The translations under genes and the position numbers were made by a program. The notes beneath the pieces were generated by a model that ran no database searches, had not been told where the DNA came from, and saw nothing but the letters and a program-made list of their open reading frames with translations. A DNA stretch of 64,000 nucleotides from Roseofilum casamattae BLCC-M143 (GTDB lineage Bacteria > Cyanobacteriota > Cyanobacteriia > Cyanobacteriales > Desertifilaceae). Positions 27,854 to 36,255 of this stretch are shown here, piece after piece. The DNA lies in assembly GCF_030068455.1 (NCBI RefSeq), contig NZ_JAQOSQ010000001.1:248001-312000 (forward strand), given 5' to 3'. Position 1 is the stretch's first letter, and each line of letters begins with the position of its first letter.

Positions 27854-28810
27854 TTACTCGTACACCTTCGCGGCTTTCAACATGTGATAAGTAATTAAAA
27901 GTTGAGTTAAAGCGAGAGGATAGCTTTGCAAGGTTTCTCCAGTGGTTCCAACCAGTTTGCCAATTTCGGTATTGCCTTCAAGACTGCAAAATTGACCGAG
28001 GTACGGAGCATCTTGGCAGAGGATTTTTTCCAGTTCGCGCACTTGTTCGCCAGTAGCATGTCCGTCGAGTTCCAGCACGTCCACGGGTTTGCCCATATCT
28101 CGGTCTAATTCAAGCCGAATGGCAGAGCTAAGGTGCGATCGCTCTGGTGCTAAAATTGCGGTAAAGTCGGGATGGGGAATGGTCGGACGGAGCACTAAGC
28201 GCACGTTGAGAAGCAGATCCGTATCTCCCTTATTATCTTCCGCTGGATAGAAAGTCACCACAATATCCGACCATTGACGCTGGGGACGGATAAACTGCTC
28301 GGAGTCCGGTTCGCGCTGGCGCAGTTGCTCCCAAACTTGTTCTTCAGTATACCCGCGCTTGCGCATATCCCGCTTAATTTTCCATTGACCGCGTAATTCT
28401 TCCGGCGGTGCGAGATAGGCTTTTACATCAAAGCTATCTCGAGCGACACGAGTGGAATATCCCAGCAGTCCTTCCACAATCACAAACCGTCTCGGTTCGA
28501 TATATTCCGGGGGATCGAACATGCCAGTACTGTGATTGTAGATGGGTTTGAGGATCGGCTGGCCGGTGCGCAGCAGTCCCAAATGTTGCTGAATGATGTC
28601 GAGATAGTTACAGTCGGGATGCAGCGCGGAAATGCCCATTTCTGCCCGCTGTTTGCGATCGTAGCGGTGATAGTCATCGGTGCAGATGACGGTAACATTC
28701 TCTTCTCCAAGTACCTGAGCAATTCCCTTAGTGAGGGTAGTTTTACCGGCGGCACTGTCTCCAACAATACCGAGGAGAATGGGGCGACTGGAACTATTAC
28801 GACTGGGCAT
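27854..28810 (-). CDS. phosphoribulokinase-family kinase, non-Calvin paralogue
   Basis: 318 residues. Walker A GDSAAGKTT near the N-terminus, then VICTDDYHRYDRKQRAEMGISALHP, a PRK/uridine-kinase signature. The redox-regulatory cysteine that follows the GDS in photosynthetic PRK (GDSGCGKS) is replaced by Ala, so CP12/thioredoxin control is not expected. Such paralogues occur beside the true prk in cyanobacteria. Substrate not established; phosphorylation of a sugar phosphate or nucleoside is inferred from the fold. Confidence 0.85.
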   Translation of the reverse strand: MPSRNSSSRPILLGIVGDSAAGKTTLTKGIAQVLGEENVTVICTDDYHRYDRKQRAEMGISALHPDCNYLDIIQQHLGLLRTGQPILKPIYNHSTGMFDPPEYIEPRRFVIVEGLLGYSTRVARDSFDVKAYLAPPEELRGQWKIKRDMRKRGYTEEQVWEQLRQREPDSEQFIRPQRQWSDIVVTFYPAEDNKGDTDLLLNVRLVLRPTIPHPDFTAILAPERSHLSSAIRLELDRDMGKPVDVLELDGHATGEQVRELEKILCQDAPYLGQFCSLEGNTEIGKLVGTTGETLQSYPLALTQLLITYHMLKAAKVYE

Positions 28811-28926
28811 GACTTTATAGCTGTAGTGACTCTAGGAATCAGGCGGAATTATCATACCACGAAATGGTATGGGCGATCGCGCCTTGAAATCGCTTTGCCA
28901 AACAGTATCGTACAATACCATATCAT

Positions 28927-30156
28927 TCACTGTAAGAGGAGGAAGATAACTTGCAAACAACCCACAATCGTACCTAAAACTCCTCCCAGGTTAACGATCG
29001 CTTGTAATTCGCTTCTGACGATGCCATTAATTGCCAGTTCTAGCTGAGCTGGGGAGGTGGCATTCACGCGATCGACAATGGCGCGATCGATATCTAAAAT
29101 CGGAATAACTTGAGCGATAATTTGTTCTAAGTCTTTTTCTAAGTAGCGGTCTAACACCAGTGCCAGTTCTTGACTGACAATTTCCAAGGAGGATTGCATA
29201 ATTGGCGAGCCTTGCAAGCGATTTAAAATTAAACGAGCGATATTCGTCCAGTCAATCGATTGCCCCAATCCTTCGACTAAATCTGCTCCTTGTTCTTGCA
29301 AATACAGGCGAATATTCTCGCGTACGTTTTTGCGTAATTGCCGAACCGTTAGCACCGGTAAGTTTTGTAGAGAAATGGTTTGCAACCATTGGTTAATTTG
29401 AGATTCTACGGCTAGAGATTCGAGTAAGTCTTTGATTTTTTGGTTGGCTTGCTCTCGTTCGTCCAAACAATAACTGCGCAATCGATGCAATGCATTTTTC
29501 AAGCCGAGTAAGTTCGCCACTACCCAGTAGGTTCCGCTGGTTTTTTCGCGAAATCCTTCATCAATGACTTGAATATTAGAGTCGGTGAGAAAATCGACGA
29601 TAATTTGGCGGATTGTATTCGCCGGTAAAACGACGTGAAAAATCCAATTTGAGAGGGCACGTGCCTGCTCTTCATTGAGCTTTAGATCTAATAAAACGCG
29701 ATCGAAAATATGGTTAATTTGGTCTTCGAGGAAGTCCGGTTGCCGGGCAAACACCCGGATAAATCGAGGTAGAGATTGACCGAGCAAATCGTGGAGAATG
29801 CCCGCGAGAATCTTTACGGTTTTTTCTTCTTTGTCGGCTTTCAGTTGTTCTACAGCCAGTTGCAAGAGCCACAAAATAGCGGACTGAGTCCGTTCGGTTT
29901 GCAATAAGCGACGGGCTAAATTTTGTAGTTCTTCTGGGGTGAGTAACGATCCCATGATCGTGTCGGCAACTCGTTGAGCCAACCGACTTTGGTTGCTGGG
30001 AATTAAACCTGGGGTAAAGGGTAGTTTTCGCTTGCCCAGATAAATCGGCCGATAAGGACGAAAGAGCATTTTAATGGCTAAATCGTTGGTAAAATAGCCA
30101 ATAATCCCACCGGCGATCGGGGGAGCTAGATAAATCCAAAAATTAAGCAGAGACAA
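28927..30156 (-). CDS. DUF445 family membrane-anchored protein
   Basis: 409 residues. N-terminal membrane segment with [24 protein letters not shown], the DUF445 hallmark, followed by [22 protein letters not shown] long helical central region follows, and the C-terminus ends in a second hydrophobic segment ([21 protein letters not shown]-like). Function unknown across bacteria. It starts 8 bp after the menG stop, so is likely translated from the same transcript. Confidence 0.9.
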   Translation of the reverse strand: MSLLNFWIYLAPPIAGGIIGYFTNDLAIKMLFRPYRPIYLGKRKLPFTPGLIPSNQSRLAQRVADTIMGSLLTPEELQNLARRLLQTERTQSAILWLLQLAVEQLKADKEEKTVKILAGILHDLLGQSLPRFIRVFARQPDFLEDQINHIFDRVLLDLKLNEEQARALSNWIFHVVLPANTIRQIIVDFLTDSNIQVIDEGFREKTSGTYWVVANLLGLKNALHRLRSYCLDEREQANQKIKDLLESLAVESQINQWLQTISLQNLPVLTVRQLRKNVRENIRLYLQEQGADLVEGLGQSIDWTNIARLILNRLQGSPIMQSSLEIVSQELALVLDRYLEKDLEQIIAQVIPILDIDRAIVDRVNATSPAQLELAINGIVRSELQAIVNLGGVLGTIVGCLQVIFLLLQ

Positions 30157-30164
30157 AACTGGAG

Positions 30165-30872
30165 TTAGGAATTAACGGATTTGGTAGCGACCAATACTCC
30201 CATCATACCTCCTACAATAGGATAATGGACGGCACAATCGAACCCAGCTTTGGTTGCCAGGCTTACCTGTTCCGGGCCGGCGGGGAATCGAGCTAAACTG
30301 GGCATAATATAAGCATATTCTTCCGTTAGTCCTTGATGTTGCGCGTAGGGAACGACTATCCCATCGAGATACCATTGTTGAAACTGTTGGATGAGGGGAT
30401 TAGTCGGATGGTGAAAGTCGAGGATGGCAATGGTTGCTCCCGGTTTGAGAATGCGGTGGATCTCTTGCAAGCATTGGGGAATATCTCTCACATTCCGCAG
30501 TCCGTATCCCATGGTGGCCGCATCAAAGGTACGATCGCCAAAAGGAAGCTGCAATACGTCTGCTTCTATCCAATGAATAGGAGTCCAGCTATAGTAGGTT
30601 TTGGCGATCGCCAAGAGATTGGGACAAAAGTCAACGCCGTAAACCGTTCCCGTCTTTCCTACCTGACGAGCCAAGGTTCGCGTAAGATCGCCGCTTCCAC
30701 AACAGAGATCGATCGCGACGGCGCCCGGTTTCGCATAACTCCACTGCACGGTCATTTGTTTCCAAATTCGATGTTGTCCCCAACTGAGCCAATCGTTAAA
30801 TTGGTCGTAGACTGGGGCAATGCGATCGAAGATTTGTTTGACGCTCGGGTTAGACATTGAGCTGTTCGACAT
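30165..30872 (-). CDS. menG: UbiE/MenG quinone-ring C-methyltransferase
   Basis: 235 residues from ATG 30872 (30857 and 30893 are alternatives). Class I methyltransferase with the UbiE signature [27 protein letters not shown] loop [16 protein letters not shown], and [13 protein letters not shown]. In cyanobacteria this enzyme performs the ring methylation that completes phylloquinone, the photosystem I quinone. Expected at or near the thylakoid membrane. Located 23 bp after a response regulator gene, an unusual operon neighbour. Confidence 0.92.
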   Translation of the reverse strand: MSNSSMSNPSVKQIFDRIAPVYDQFNDWLSWGQHRIWKQMTVQWSYAKPGAVAIDLCCGSGDLTRTLARQVGKTGTVYGVDFCPNLLAIAKTYYSWTPIHWIEADVLQLPFGDRTFDAATMGYGLRNVRDIPQCLQEIHRILKPGATIAILDFHHPTNPLIQQFQQWYLDGIVVPYAQHQGLTEEYAYIMPSLARFPAGPEQVSLATKAGFDCAVHYPIVGGMMGVLVATKSVNS

Positions 30873-30895
30873 TATCTGGCGACGTTCTCTCAATG

Positions 30896-31819
30896 CTACT
30901 GTAATGCTGCAATTAGCAATCCGACTAACTGAGCGGAGGTCTCGATAGACGATTTGTCTTCCTCAGAAAGAGAATAGTTTTCCGCCCATTGTAGAGATAA
31001 TAGAGCCAGTATGTTTCCTTGGTAGAGAATAGGAATGGCTAAGTGAGACGCAATGGCTCCATCAGTGAGTTTGGCATATTGCAGGGTAGATGATGCGATC
31101 GCCTCTCGAACGGAACTATCCGTGCTTAACTCGAGAGAGTTATCGCTGCTGCGATGAGATCCGACAGTGGCATCGAAGGTTCCGTCTTGGACTAATTGCA
31201 GGATAGAACATTGAGTGTCGAAGGCTTCTGCAAATATTTCGGCCATCGTATCTAAAGCTTGTTCCAGGGTTTGCTTCTCCTGACTCAGCTTGACTAATGT
31301 CGAAGACAAGAGCGTTTGGGCATGGCAGTGCTCCAGCTCTTCCGTACGCTGTTTTAAGAGTTGATAGGTTTCCGTAGCCTTATCGACCACTACTTTAAGT
31401 TCTGTTGGGTCCCAAGGCTTGGTAATATATTTATAAACTTGCCCTGAATTAATTGCTTCAACTAAATCTTCAACATCAGTAAATCCCGTCAGAATAATCC
31501 GCATGGTATTGGGATATTGTTCCACTGTCTGACTGAGGAACTCAGTACCTTTCATCTGAGGCATCCTCTGGTCGGAAATAATCACAGCAACCTCTCCTTG
31601 TTCTTCTAGAGAACTCAGAGCTTCTGCCCCACTTTCCGCTTTAAACACTTGAAATTCCCGGCGAAACGTTCGGTAGAGCAAATCCAAATTATCCGGTTCG
31701 TCATCTACAACAAGCATTTTTGGCTTTTTTCGTCGGCTCATGTTTTGAATTTCGTGTGGAATAGCGGTGCGGAGAGTTCCTCCCCCGTTCATCATAATCG
31801 TTTTCCGGTCATTCTCCAA
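30896..31819 (-). CDS. response regulator with REC and GAF domains
   Basis: 307 residues. Receiver domain starts at MLVVDDEPDNLDLLYRTFR; phospho-acceptor Asp lies in VAVIISDQRMPQMKGTEFL, conserved Thr in RIILTGFTD and Lys in YITKPWDP. This ISDQRMP form is common in RpfG-like regulators. After a coiled-coil linker, a GAF domain (residues about 175-305) closes the protein; no HD-GYP, kinase or DNA-binding output is present. It may act through protein contacts or sense a ligand. Start could be the ATG at 31738 (MSRRKKPK). Confidence 0.88.
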   Translation of the reverse strand: MENDRKTIMMNGGGTLRTAIPHEIQNMSRRKKPKMLVVDDEPDNLDLLYRTFRREFQVFKAESGAEALSSLEEQGEVAVIISDQRMPQMKGTEFLSQTVEQYPNTMRIILTGFTDVEDLVEAINSGQVYKYITKPWDPTELKVVVDKATETYQLLKQRTEELEHCHAQTLLSSTLVKLSQEKQTLEQALDTMAEIFAEAFDTQCSILQLVQDGTFDATVGSHRSSDNSLELSTDSSVREAIASSTLQYAKLTDGAIASHLAIPILYQGNILALLSLQWAENYSLSEEDKSSIETSAQLVGLLIAALQ

Positions 31820-31867
31820 ACACTTCTTCGGTAAAAGCTCTAGAGAATTAATGAATTTTAGAGGACT

Positions 31868-32302
31868 TTAACGATCGCCTTGGAGCGTTGAGAAAGTACT
31901 ATCCATCTCCGTCCAACTGCTCTGAGCTGTATCTAGCTCGACCAACCAACTCAAGGATTCGCGAGGCATAGCCTCTAGAGCCAGTCGATCCAATTGTGCT
32001 GTTTCATTCAAGTAGCCTACGTAGTGGCCCATTAGAAAGTAAACCGCAACCATTGCTGCAGCAGCACCTGCCACTAGAATCCCAGCCAACATTAACGAGA
32101 ACTCTTGCTCGTTAATTGCACATTCCATCAGGTGGAGAGACCAGGCTACCAAGGCAATGACAATTATGAGAATAACAATCATTGCTCGTTTAAGAAATGT
32201 AACAATATTTTGTATTGTAACAACTTCTTGCGAGACTGTCTCCCCTAAATTGTTAAATTCTTCTGCAATTCCACTACCCTTACTGAAGGTAGCATAGATC
32301 AC
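31868..32302 (-). CDS. small membrane protein, unknown
   Basis: 144 residues from GTG at 32302, overlapping the hisF stop as GTGA, which points to translational coupling. Two membrane spans: about 39-59 ([20 protein letters not shown]) and 70-92, with an amphipathic N-terminal helix and a soluble acidic C-terminus. No family recognised. Precedes the REC-GAF gene by 48 bp. Confidence 0.65.
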   Translation of the reverse strand: MIYATFSKGSGIAEEFNNLGETVSQEVVTIQNIVTFLKRAMIVILIIVIALVAWSLHLMECAINEQEFSLMLAGILVAGAAAAMVAVYFLMGHYVGYLNETAQLDRLALEAMPRESLSWLVELDTAQSSWTEMDSTFSTLQGDR

Positions 32303-33075
32303 TTAACTCCATTCCTAATTTTCAAGCCTTGCAAGGTTAAATAATCCTTAATTTCGGCAACGGAAAGCTGGCCGTAGTGCAGCAATGAGGCCAGCAATGC
32401 TGCCTCAGCACGACCGGTTGTCAGAGCATGATGAATATGTTCGCACGTGCCTGCTCCTCCCGAGGCAATGACTGGAATTTGTACGGATTCAGCGATCGCG
32501 CGGGTCAGTTCCAAGTCATAACCCGCTTGAGTCCCGTCGGCATCCATACTCGTGATCAACAACTCCCCGGCACCGCGATCGGCTACGTCCTGCGCCCAAG
32601 CCAGAGCATCCAGCCCTGTATTTTCGCGACCGCCGCGTACGTATACATCCCATCCTGGATTCTCGGGATCTTCCCGGCGCTTCGCATCAATCGCAACAAC
32701 AATACACTGAGATCCGAAGCGATCGCTACTGCGGTTAATTAAATCAGGGTCGCGAACGGCAGCAGAGTTGATGCTCACCTTATCCGCCCCAGCTCGTAAT
32801 AAATTTTTAATCGTTTCTAAGGATTGAATGCCGCCTCCCACCGTCAGCGGAATGAAAACCTGCTCCGCCGTCTGATAGACCACATCGAAAATAATATTGC
32901 GGTCTTCATGAGTGGCAGTGATATCGAGAAACACCAACTCATCGGCGCCCGCATCGTTATAAATAGAAGCCAACTCGACTGGATCTCCAGCATCGCGAAG
33001 ATTAACAAAATTCACCCCTTTCACCACTCGTCCTGCCTTCACATCCAGGCAAGGTAAAATTCGCTTTGCAACCAT
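32299..33075 (-). CDS. hisF: imidazole glycerol phosphate synthase cyclase subunit
   Basis: 258 residues from ATG 33075; the reading frame is open for 69 codons further but the canonical N-terminus [20 protein letters not shown] fixes the start. TIM barrel that uses ammonia from HisH to form imidazole glycerol phosphate and AICAR in histidine synthesis. Catalytic Asp11 (PCLDV) and Asp130 (VAIDAK) are in place, along with phosphate-binding GGG and SGGAG loops. Confidence 0.97.
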   Translation of the reverse strand: MVAKRILPCLDVKAGRVVKGVNFVNLRDAGDPVELASIYNDAGADELVFLDITATHEDRNIIFDVVYQTAEQVFIPLTVGGGIQSLETIKNLLRAGADKVSINSAAVRDPDLINRSSDRFGSQCIVVAIDAKRREDPENPGWDVYVRGGRENTGLDALAWAQDVADRGAGELLITSMDADGTQAGYDLELTRAIAESVQIPVIASGGAGTCEHIHHALTTGRAEAALLASLLHYGQLSVAEIKDYLTLQGLKIRNGVK

Positions 33076-33185
33076 TTGTTTGTTTTGGCGATCGCCTACT
33101 TGACCACAGTTTCTCATCATATCAACCGATCGCCGGGACTGCGCTATAGTCATAATGTTTTCCAAAATCTCCACGCTCTCGATGT

Positions 33186-34091
33186 ATGCGTCTTCTCTTT
33201 GCGATCGCTCACTTCTATAACCCTCAAGGCTCCGGACGACATGCTTCGCAACGCCGAGATCCTCAGCCTCGCTTGCAAGCACTCACCTCAGCCATCTCCG
33301 CACTCCAGCAAACCTACAGCGCTTCTCAGTGCGCGATCGATATCGGGCAAAAAATGGCAGTTCCAGCCAACCAACAGTGCTGGAACCATATTGATATCGC
33401 TATTTGTACCACCGGTAACTTTCACCTACTCGATCGCCTTCCCATTCCCAAAGACAGCTACATCCATCATTCCACCACCTGCGAACCCATGTTACTGGGG
33501 TTTGAATGCCAAGCCTTTCTGCGAGACAACTTAGGACGCTACGACTACTATTGCTTTCTCGAAGATGACTTAATCTTATCCGACCCCTGGTTCTTCATTA
33601 AATTAATTTGGTTTAACCGCATTACCGGCGATCGTAACCTATTGCAACCCAACCGCTATGAAACCTCCATCAACGGACAATTTCGCAAAGCCTACATTGA
33701 TGGCGACCTCAAACCTCACGTCACGCAAAAATTCCAAAACGTCCAAGAACATCCCCAGCTTACCGGTAAAGTGATGGAATGTCCCGTCGTTCTGCAACGA
33801 GCGCTCAATCCTCATTCCGGTTGCTATTTTCTCAACGGATCGCAAATGGATTATTGGGTCAATCAACCCTATTTTCTCGACCGAGATACCAGCTTTGTCG
33901 GTCCTTTAGAAAGTGCTGCCACCTTGGGAATAATGAAAACCTTCCGCATCTATAAACCCGCTCCACAAAATGCTAGCTTCCTGGAAATTCAGCATTTTGG
34001 CACGGGTTTCTTAAGTTTAATTGGCAAGCAAATTAAATTGCCCAACCAATCCCCTCAACCTGCCGATAACCTCGGCGATACACTAGCTTAG
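33186..34091 (+). CDS. glycosyltransferase-like protein
   Basis: 301 residues from ATG 33186, divergent from hisF. An early segment [20 protein letters not shown] follows a beta strand. The motif [19 protein letters not shown] looks like the DXD-type metal site of GT-A fold glycosyltransferases, and later [20 protein letters not shown] resembles the acceptor-side acidic motif of the same fold. No CAZy family can be assigned by eye. Role in polysaccharide or glycolipid synthesis is inferred. Confidence 0.55.
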   Translation: MRLLFAIAHFYNPQGSGRHASQRRDPQPRLQALTSAISALQQTYSASQCAIDIGQKMAVPANQQCWNHIDIAICTTGNFHLLDRLPIPKDSYIHHSTTCEPMLLGFECQAFLRDNLGRYDYYCFLEDDLILSDPWFFIKLIWFNRITGDRNLLQPNRYETSINGQFRKAYIDGDLKPHVTQKFQNVQEHPQLTGKVMECPVVLQRALNPHSGCYFLNGSQMDYWVNQPYFLDRDTSFVGPLESAATLGIMKTFRIYKPAPQNASFLEIQHFGTGFLSLIGKQIKLPNQSPQPADNLGDTLA

Positions 34092-34092
34092 C

Positions 34093-34120
34093 AATGAATA
34101 ATTAATAATGAATAATTAAT
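34093..34120. repeat. tandem 14-bp repeat, two units
   Basis: AATGAATAATTAAT repeated exactly twice, immediately after the glycosyltransferase-like gene and just before the second palindromic element. A similar AT-rich stretch follows on the other side (about 34286-34322). Confidence 0.85.
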
Positions 34121-34139
34121 AACGAACTCAAGTTAAACC

Positions 34140-34280
34140 GGGTGCGTTAATAATACCAAATCCGTTTTATTGAGGATGTTTTCGGTGTCTGTAGTAGAGA
34201 CAAGGCATGCCTTGTCTCTACTGGGTTTCGGTTAATTCTTGAATCTAGTCTGTGGTAACTGAATTTGGTATAACGCACCC
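34140..34280. repeat. palindromic MITE-like element, copy 2, with outer terminal inverted repeats
   Basis: The core 34151-34259 is the reverse complement of 7869-7977, including the same perfect 28-bp palindrome. In this copy the core is enclosed by outer inverted repeats GGGTGCGTTA (34140-34149) and TAACGCACCC (34271-34280). No ORF inside, so it would depend on a transposase elsewhere. It lies between convergent genes, as copy 1 does. Confidence 0.85.
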
Positions 34281-34318
34281 TACCCCTTAATTATTTATTG
34301 TTAATAGTTAATTATTAA

Positions 34319-35212
34319 TTAACATGTATAGCTAATGGTCGTTGCTCCAATCCAATCTCCTGGTGGAGTTTTGCCGATCGCATAATGAGAGGTATAAAAT
34401 TCACCGCCCATCACAAATGAAAACTCGATCGCGCGCGAATCTTGCAGTCGGTCGTTGAAAAATTCTCGCAAACGTCGGTCTTCTTCAAATTCCTCATCTT
34501 CGTCAAATTCTTCATCCTCTTCAATGCGAAAAAAGCGATTAATTTCGCGAATCTCTAAAAATCCAGCGGACTGCAATAACTGTTCCAGAACAGTCGATCG
34601 CCCATCGCGACAAACTACTTCCCAAAATGGAGAATCTGCCACAAAATCGCAGACGCTAAACTCATCAGTGATGGACGAAGAAAGAGATAAATTAGCCGTT
34701 AACTCTTGTAAAGCTGCTATCTTTTCTCGAGCGATATCTGTTGGCGAAAACAAGGGTAAGATAAATGCGGGATCGACATGAGTAGTCGCCCGTTGTTTGG
34801 GGCATAATCCCAGGTATTCTCCAGACGTTAATTCAGCTAAAATAACCGGTACGTGAATCCGGCGATCGCGCTCTTGCTCTGGAATTTCAGCTAACACGCT
34901 ATGGAGCAATGGAGAAATCTCGTAATTAAAGTAATAACATCCATCGGTTTCGCGCTCTAACCATTGCCGCAACTCCCCATAAATTTGCGCGCTGGAATCT
35001 GAGTTTGCGCGATCGATGCGCATCCAAAACTCATCCGGTTCCAGGTCTTGTAAATTGCCTTGATGACGCAAAATTCTTTCAATCGTCAACTCTGTGCGAT
35101 CGCCAATTTCCCAAACCCAAGGCTGATAGGGTTCGTCGCCAACCAAACTATAAACAGTTGCCGCACTTAGGGTTTCTAATATTGTCAATAACTGTTGAGT
35201 TTCTGAGTGCAT
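34319..35212 (-). CDS. protein with two tandem NuiA-like (nuclease inhibitor) domains
   Basis: 297 residues. Two halves (about 7-138 and 166-296) each follow the order seen in the Anabaena nuclease A inhibitor NuiA: a short helix, an aromatic strand ending near a VWE/FWE (PWVWE at 31-35; SPFWEVV at 194-200), a helix, and a closing strand with a G-E/K-T-x-x-G-x-x-x-G turn. Domain 2 keeps this as IGKTPPGDWIGATT (279-292); domain 1 has a weaker LAELTSGEYLG (125-135). An acidic run of Glu/Asp (231-245) interrupts domain 2. Inferred to bind a nuclease or other basic protein; the assignment rests on remembered family pattern, not a search. Confidence 0.5.
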   Translation of the reverse strand: MHSETQQLLTILETLSAATVYSLVGDEPYQPWVWEIGDRTELTIERILRHQGNLQDLEPDEFWMRIDRANSDSSAQIYGELRQWLERETDGCYYFNYEISPLLHSVLAEIPEQERDRRIHVPVILAELTSGEYLGLCPKQRATTHVDPAFILPLFSPTDIAREKIAALQELTANLSLSSSITDEFSVCDFVADSPFWEVVCRDGRSTVLEQLLQSAGFLEIREINRFFRIEEDEEFDEDEEFEEDRRLREFFNDRLQDSRAIEFSFVMGGEFYTSHYAIGKTPPGDWIGATTISYTC

Positions 35213-35229
35213 AACTAACGCATTTTATT

Positions 35230-36015
35230 TTATAGAGAATCAGGATCGATATTTAACTGTCGCAGTTTTTCCCGTAGCTGTTGTAAACTAGATTCGGCAC
35301 TTTCAGCTCGCTCCTGCTCGAGTTCTTTTTCCTGGCGTTGGCGATCGCGCTCCAATTCGGCACTATTAGCTCTGTCTCGCTCCAGTTCCGTTTCCTGTCG
35401 TTGGCGATCGCGCTCTTGTACTACATCCTCATAAGTTCCGAATGCTTCCCCACTTGGCAGAAATAACTGCAACTGTTGCGAACTGGTACTAAAACTCACC
35501 TGCAATAATGGACTTGTCCAACCCTCCATTTGCGCAATTTCGGTCAATCTCCCCCCACGTCTCAACCATCCTTGCAGCTCATTCCGTTTTGGATTGTAAA
35601 CATAATATTCTTGCACGCCATAATAGTCATAGAAGCGAAACTTATCCTCCATCTCTCCTTTACTATTACTCGGCGAGATAATCTCCATCGCCACTTGCGG
35701 TACGATATTTCCTTCTTCCCATTGTTTATAAGAGCCTCTATCTTTTTTCTCGACTCCGAAAACCACCATCACATCTGGCGCTTGACAGAACGGTAAGTTT
35801 TGTTCGACTGCCGTTAACGTTCCCGCTTGTCTGGGATACCACAACAAATCCCCGATCGCAAATACATCGTCTCGCTCTTGAAACAGAGCCGATAATCCTC
35901 CCACAATGGTTGTAATTAAACGAAATTGAACCGTATTATCTGCCATCGGTTTGCCATCGCTGTCTGGGTAGAGTCGAGCATCAATTTGCGCTTGAGAGAG
36001 TAACTCTTGTACCAT
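35230..36015 (-). CDS. Uma2 family protein with C-terminal coiled coil
   Basis: 261 residues. Uma2 core with APDVMVVFGVEKKDRGSYKQ (PD motif) and VAMEIISPSNSKGEMEDKF (E-x-K-like), then YDYYGVQEYYVYNPKRNEL. From about residue 198 the chain becomes a charged heptad region with a repeated ERDRQRQE-type unit, seen at the DNA level as reiterated GTTGGCGATCGCGCTC-like blocks. ATG start at 36015; ends 17 bp before the NuiA-like gene. Cellular role unknown. Confidence 0.9.
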   Translation of the reverse strand: MVQELLSQAQIDARLYPDSDGKPMADNTVQFRLITTIVGGLSALFQERDDVFAIGDLLWYPRQAGTLTAVEQNLPFCQAPDVMVVFGVEKKDRGSYKQWEEGNIVPQVAMEIISPSNSKGEMEDKFRFYDYYGVQEYYVYNPKRNELQGWLRRGGRLTEIAQMEGWTSPLLQVSFSTSSQQLQLFLPSGEAFGTYEDVVQERDRQRQETELERDRANSAELERDRQRQEKELEQERAESAESSLQQLREKLRQLNIDPDSL

Positions 36016-36255
36016 CGTTTTCTACCTGAATACCGACTTAGTTTGTACTCCTGTTTTTAGGATACAGCACTTTGGCGATCGCCTGCCGCACCATCAACCT
36101 CAGGGCAAACTTGAAGGACTGTTCGCGAGCGATCGTCAGTACTGTCACGTAGCCCGTCTTTACGAACTGATGCCAGAATGACAGGCTTCAAGGAGTAGGC
36201 GATCGCTTGCAATTGGGACATTTATCTAGAGCAAATAACAGTTACATGGGAATTA

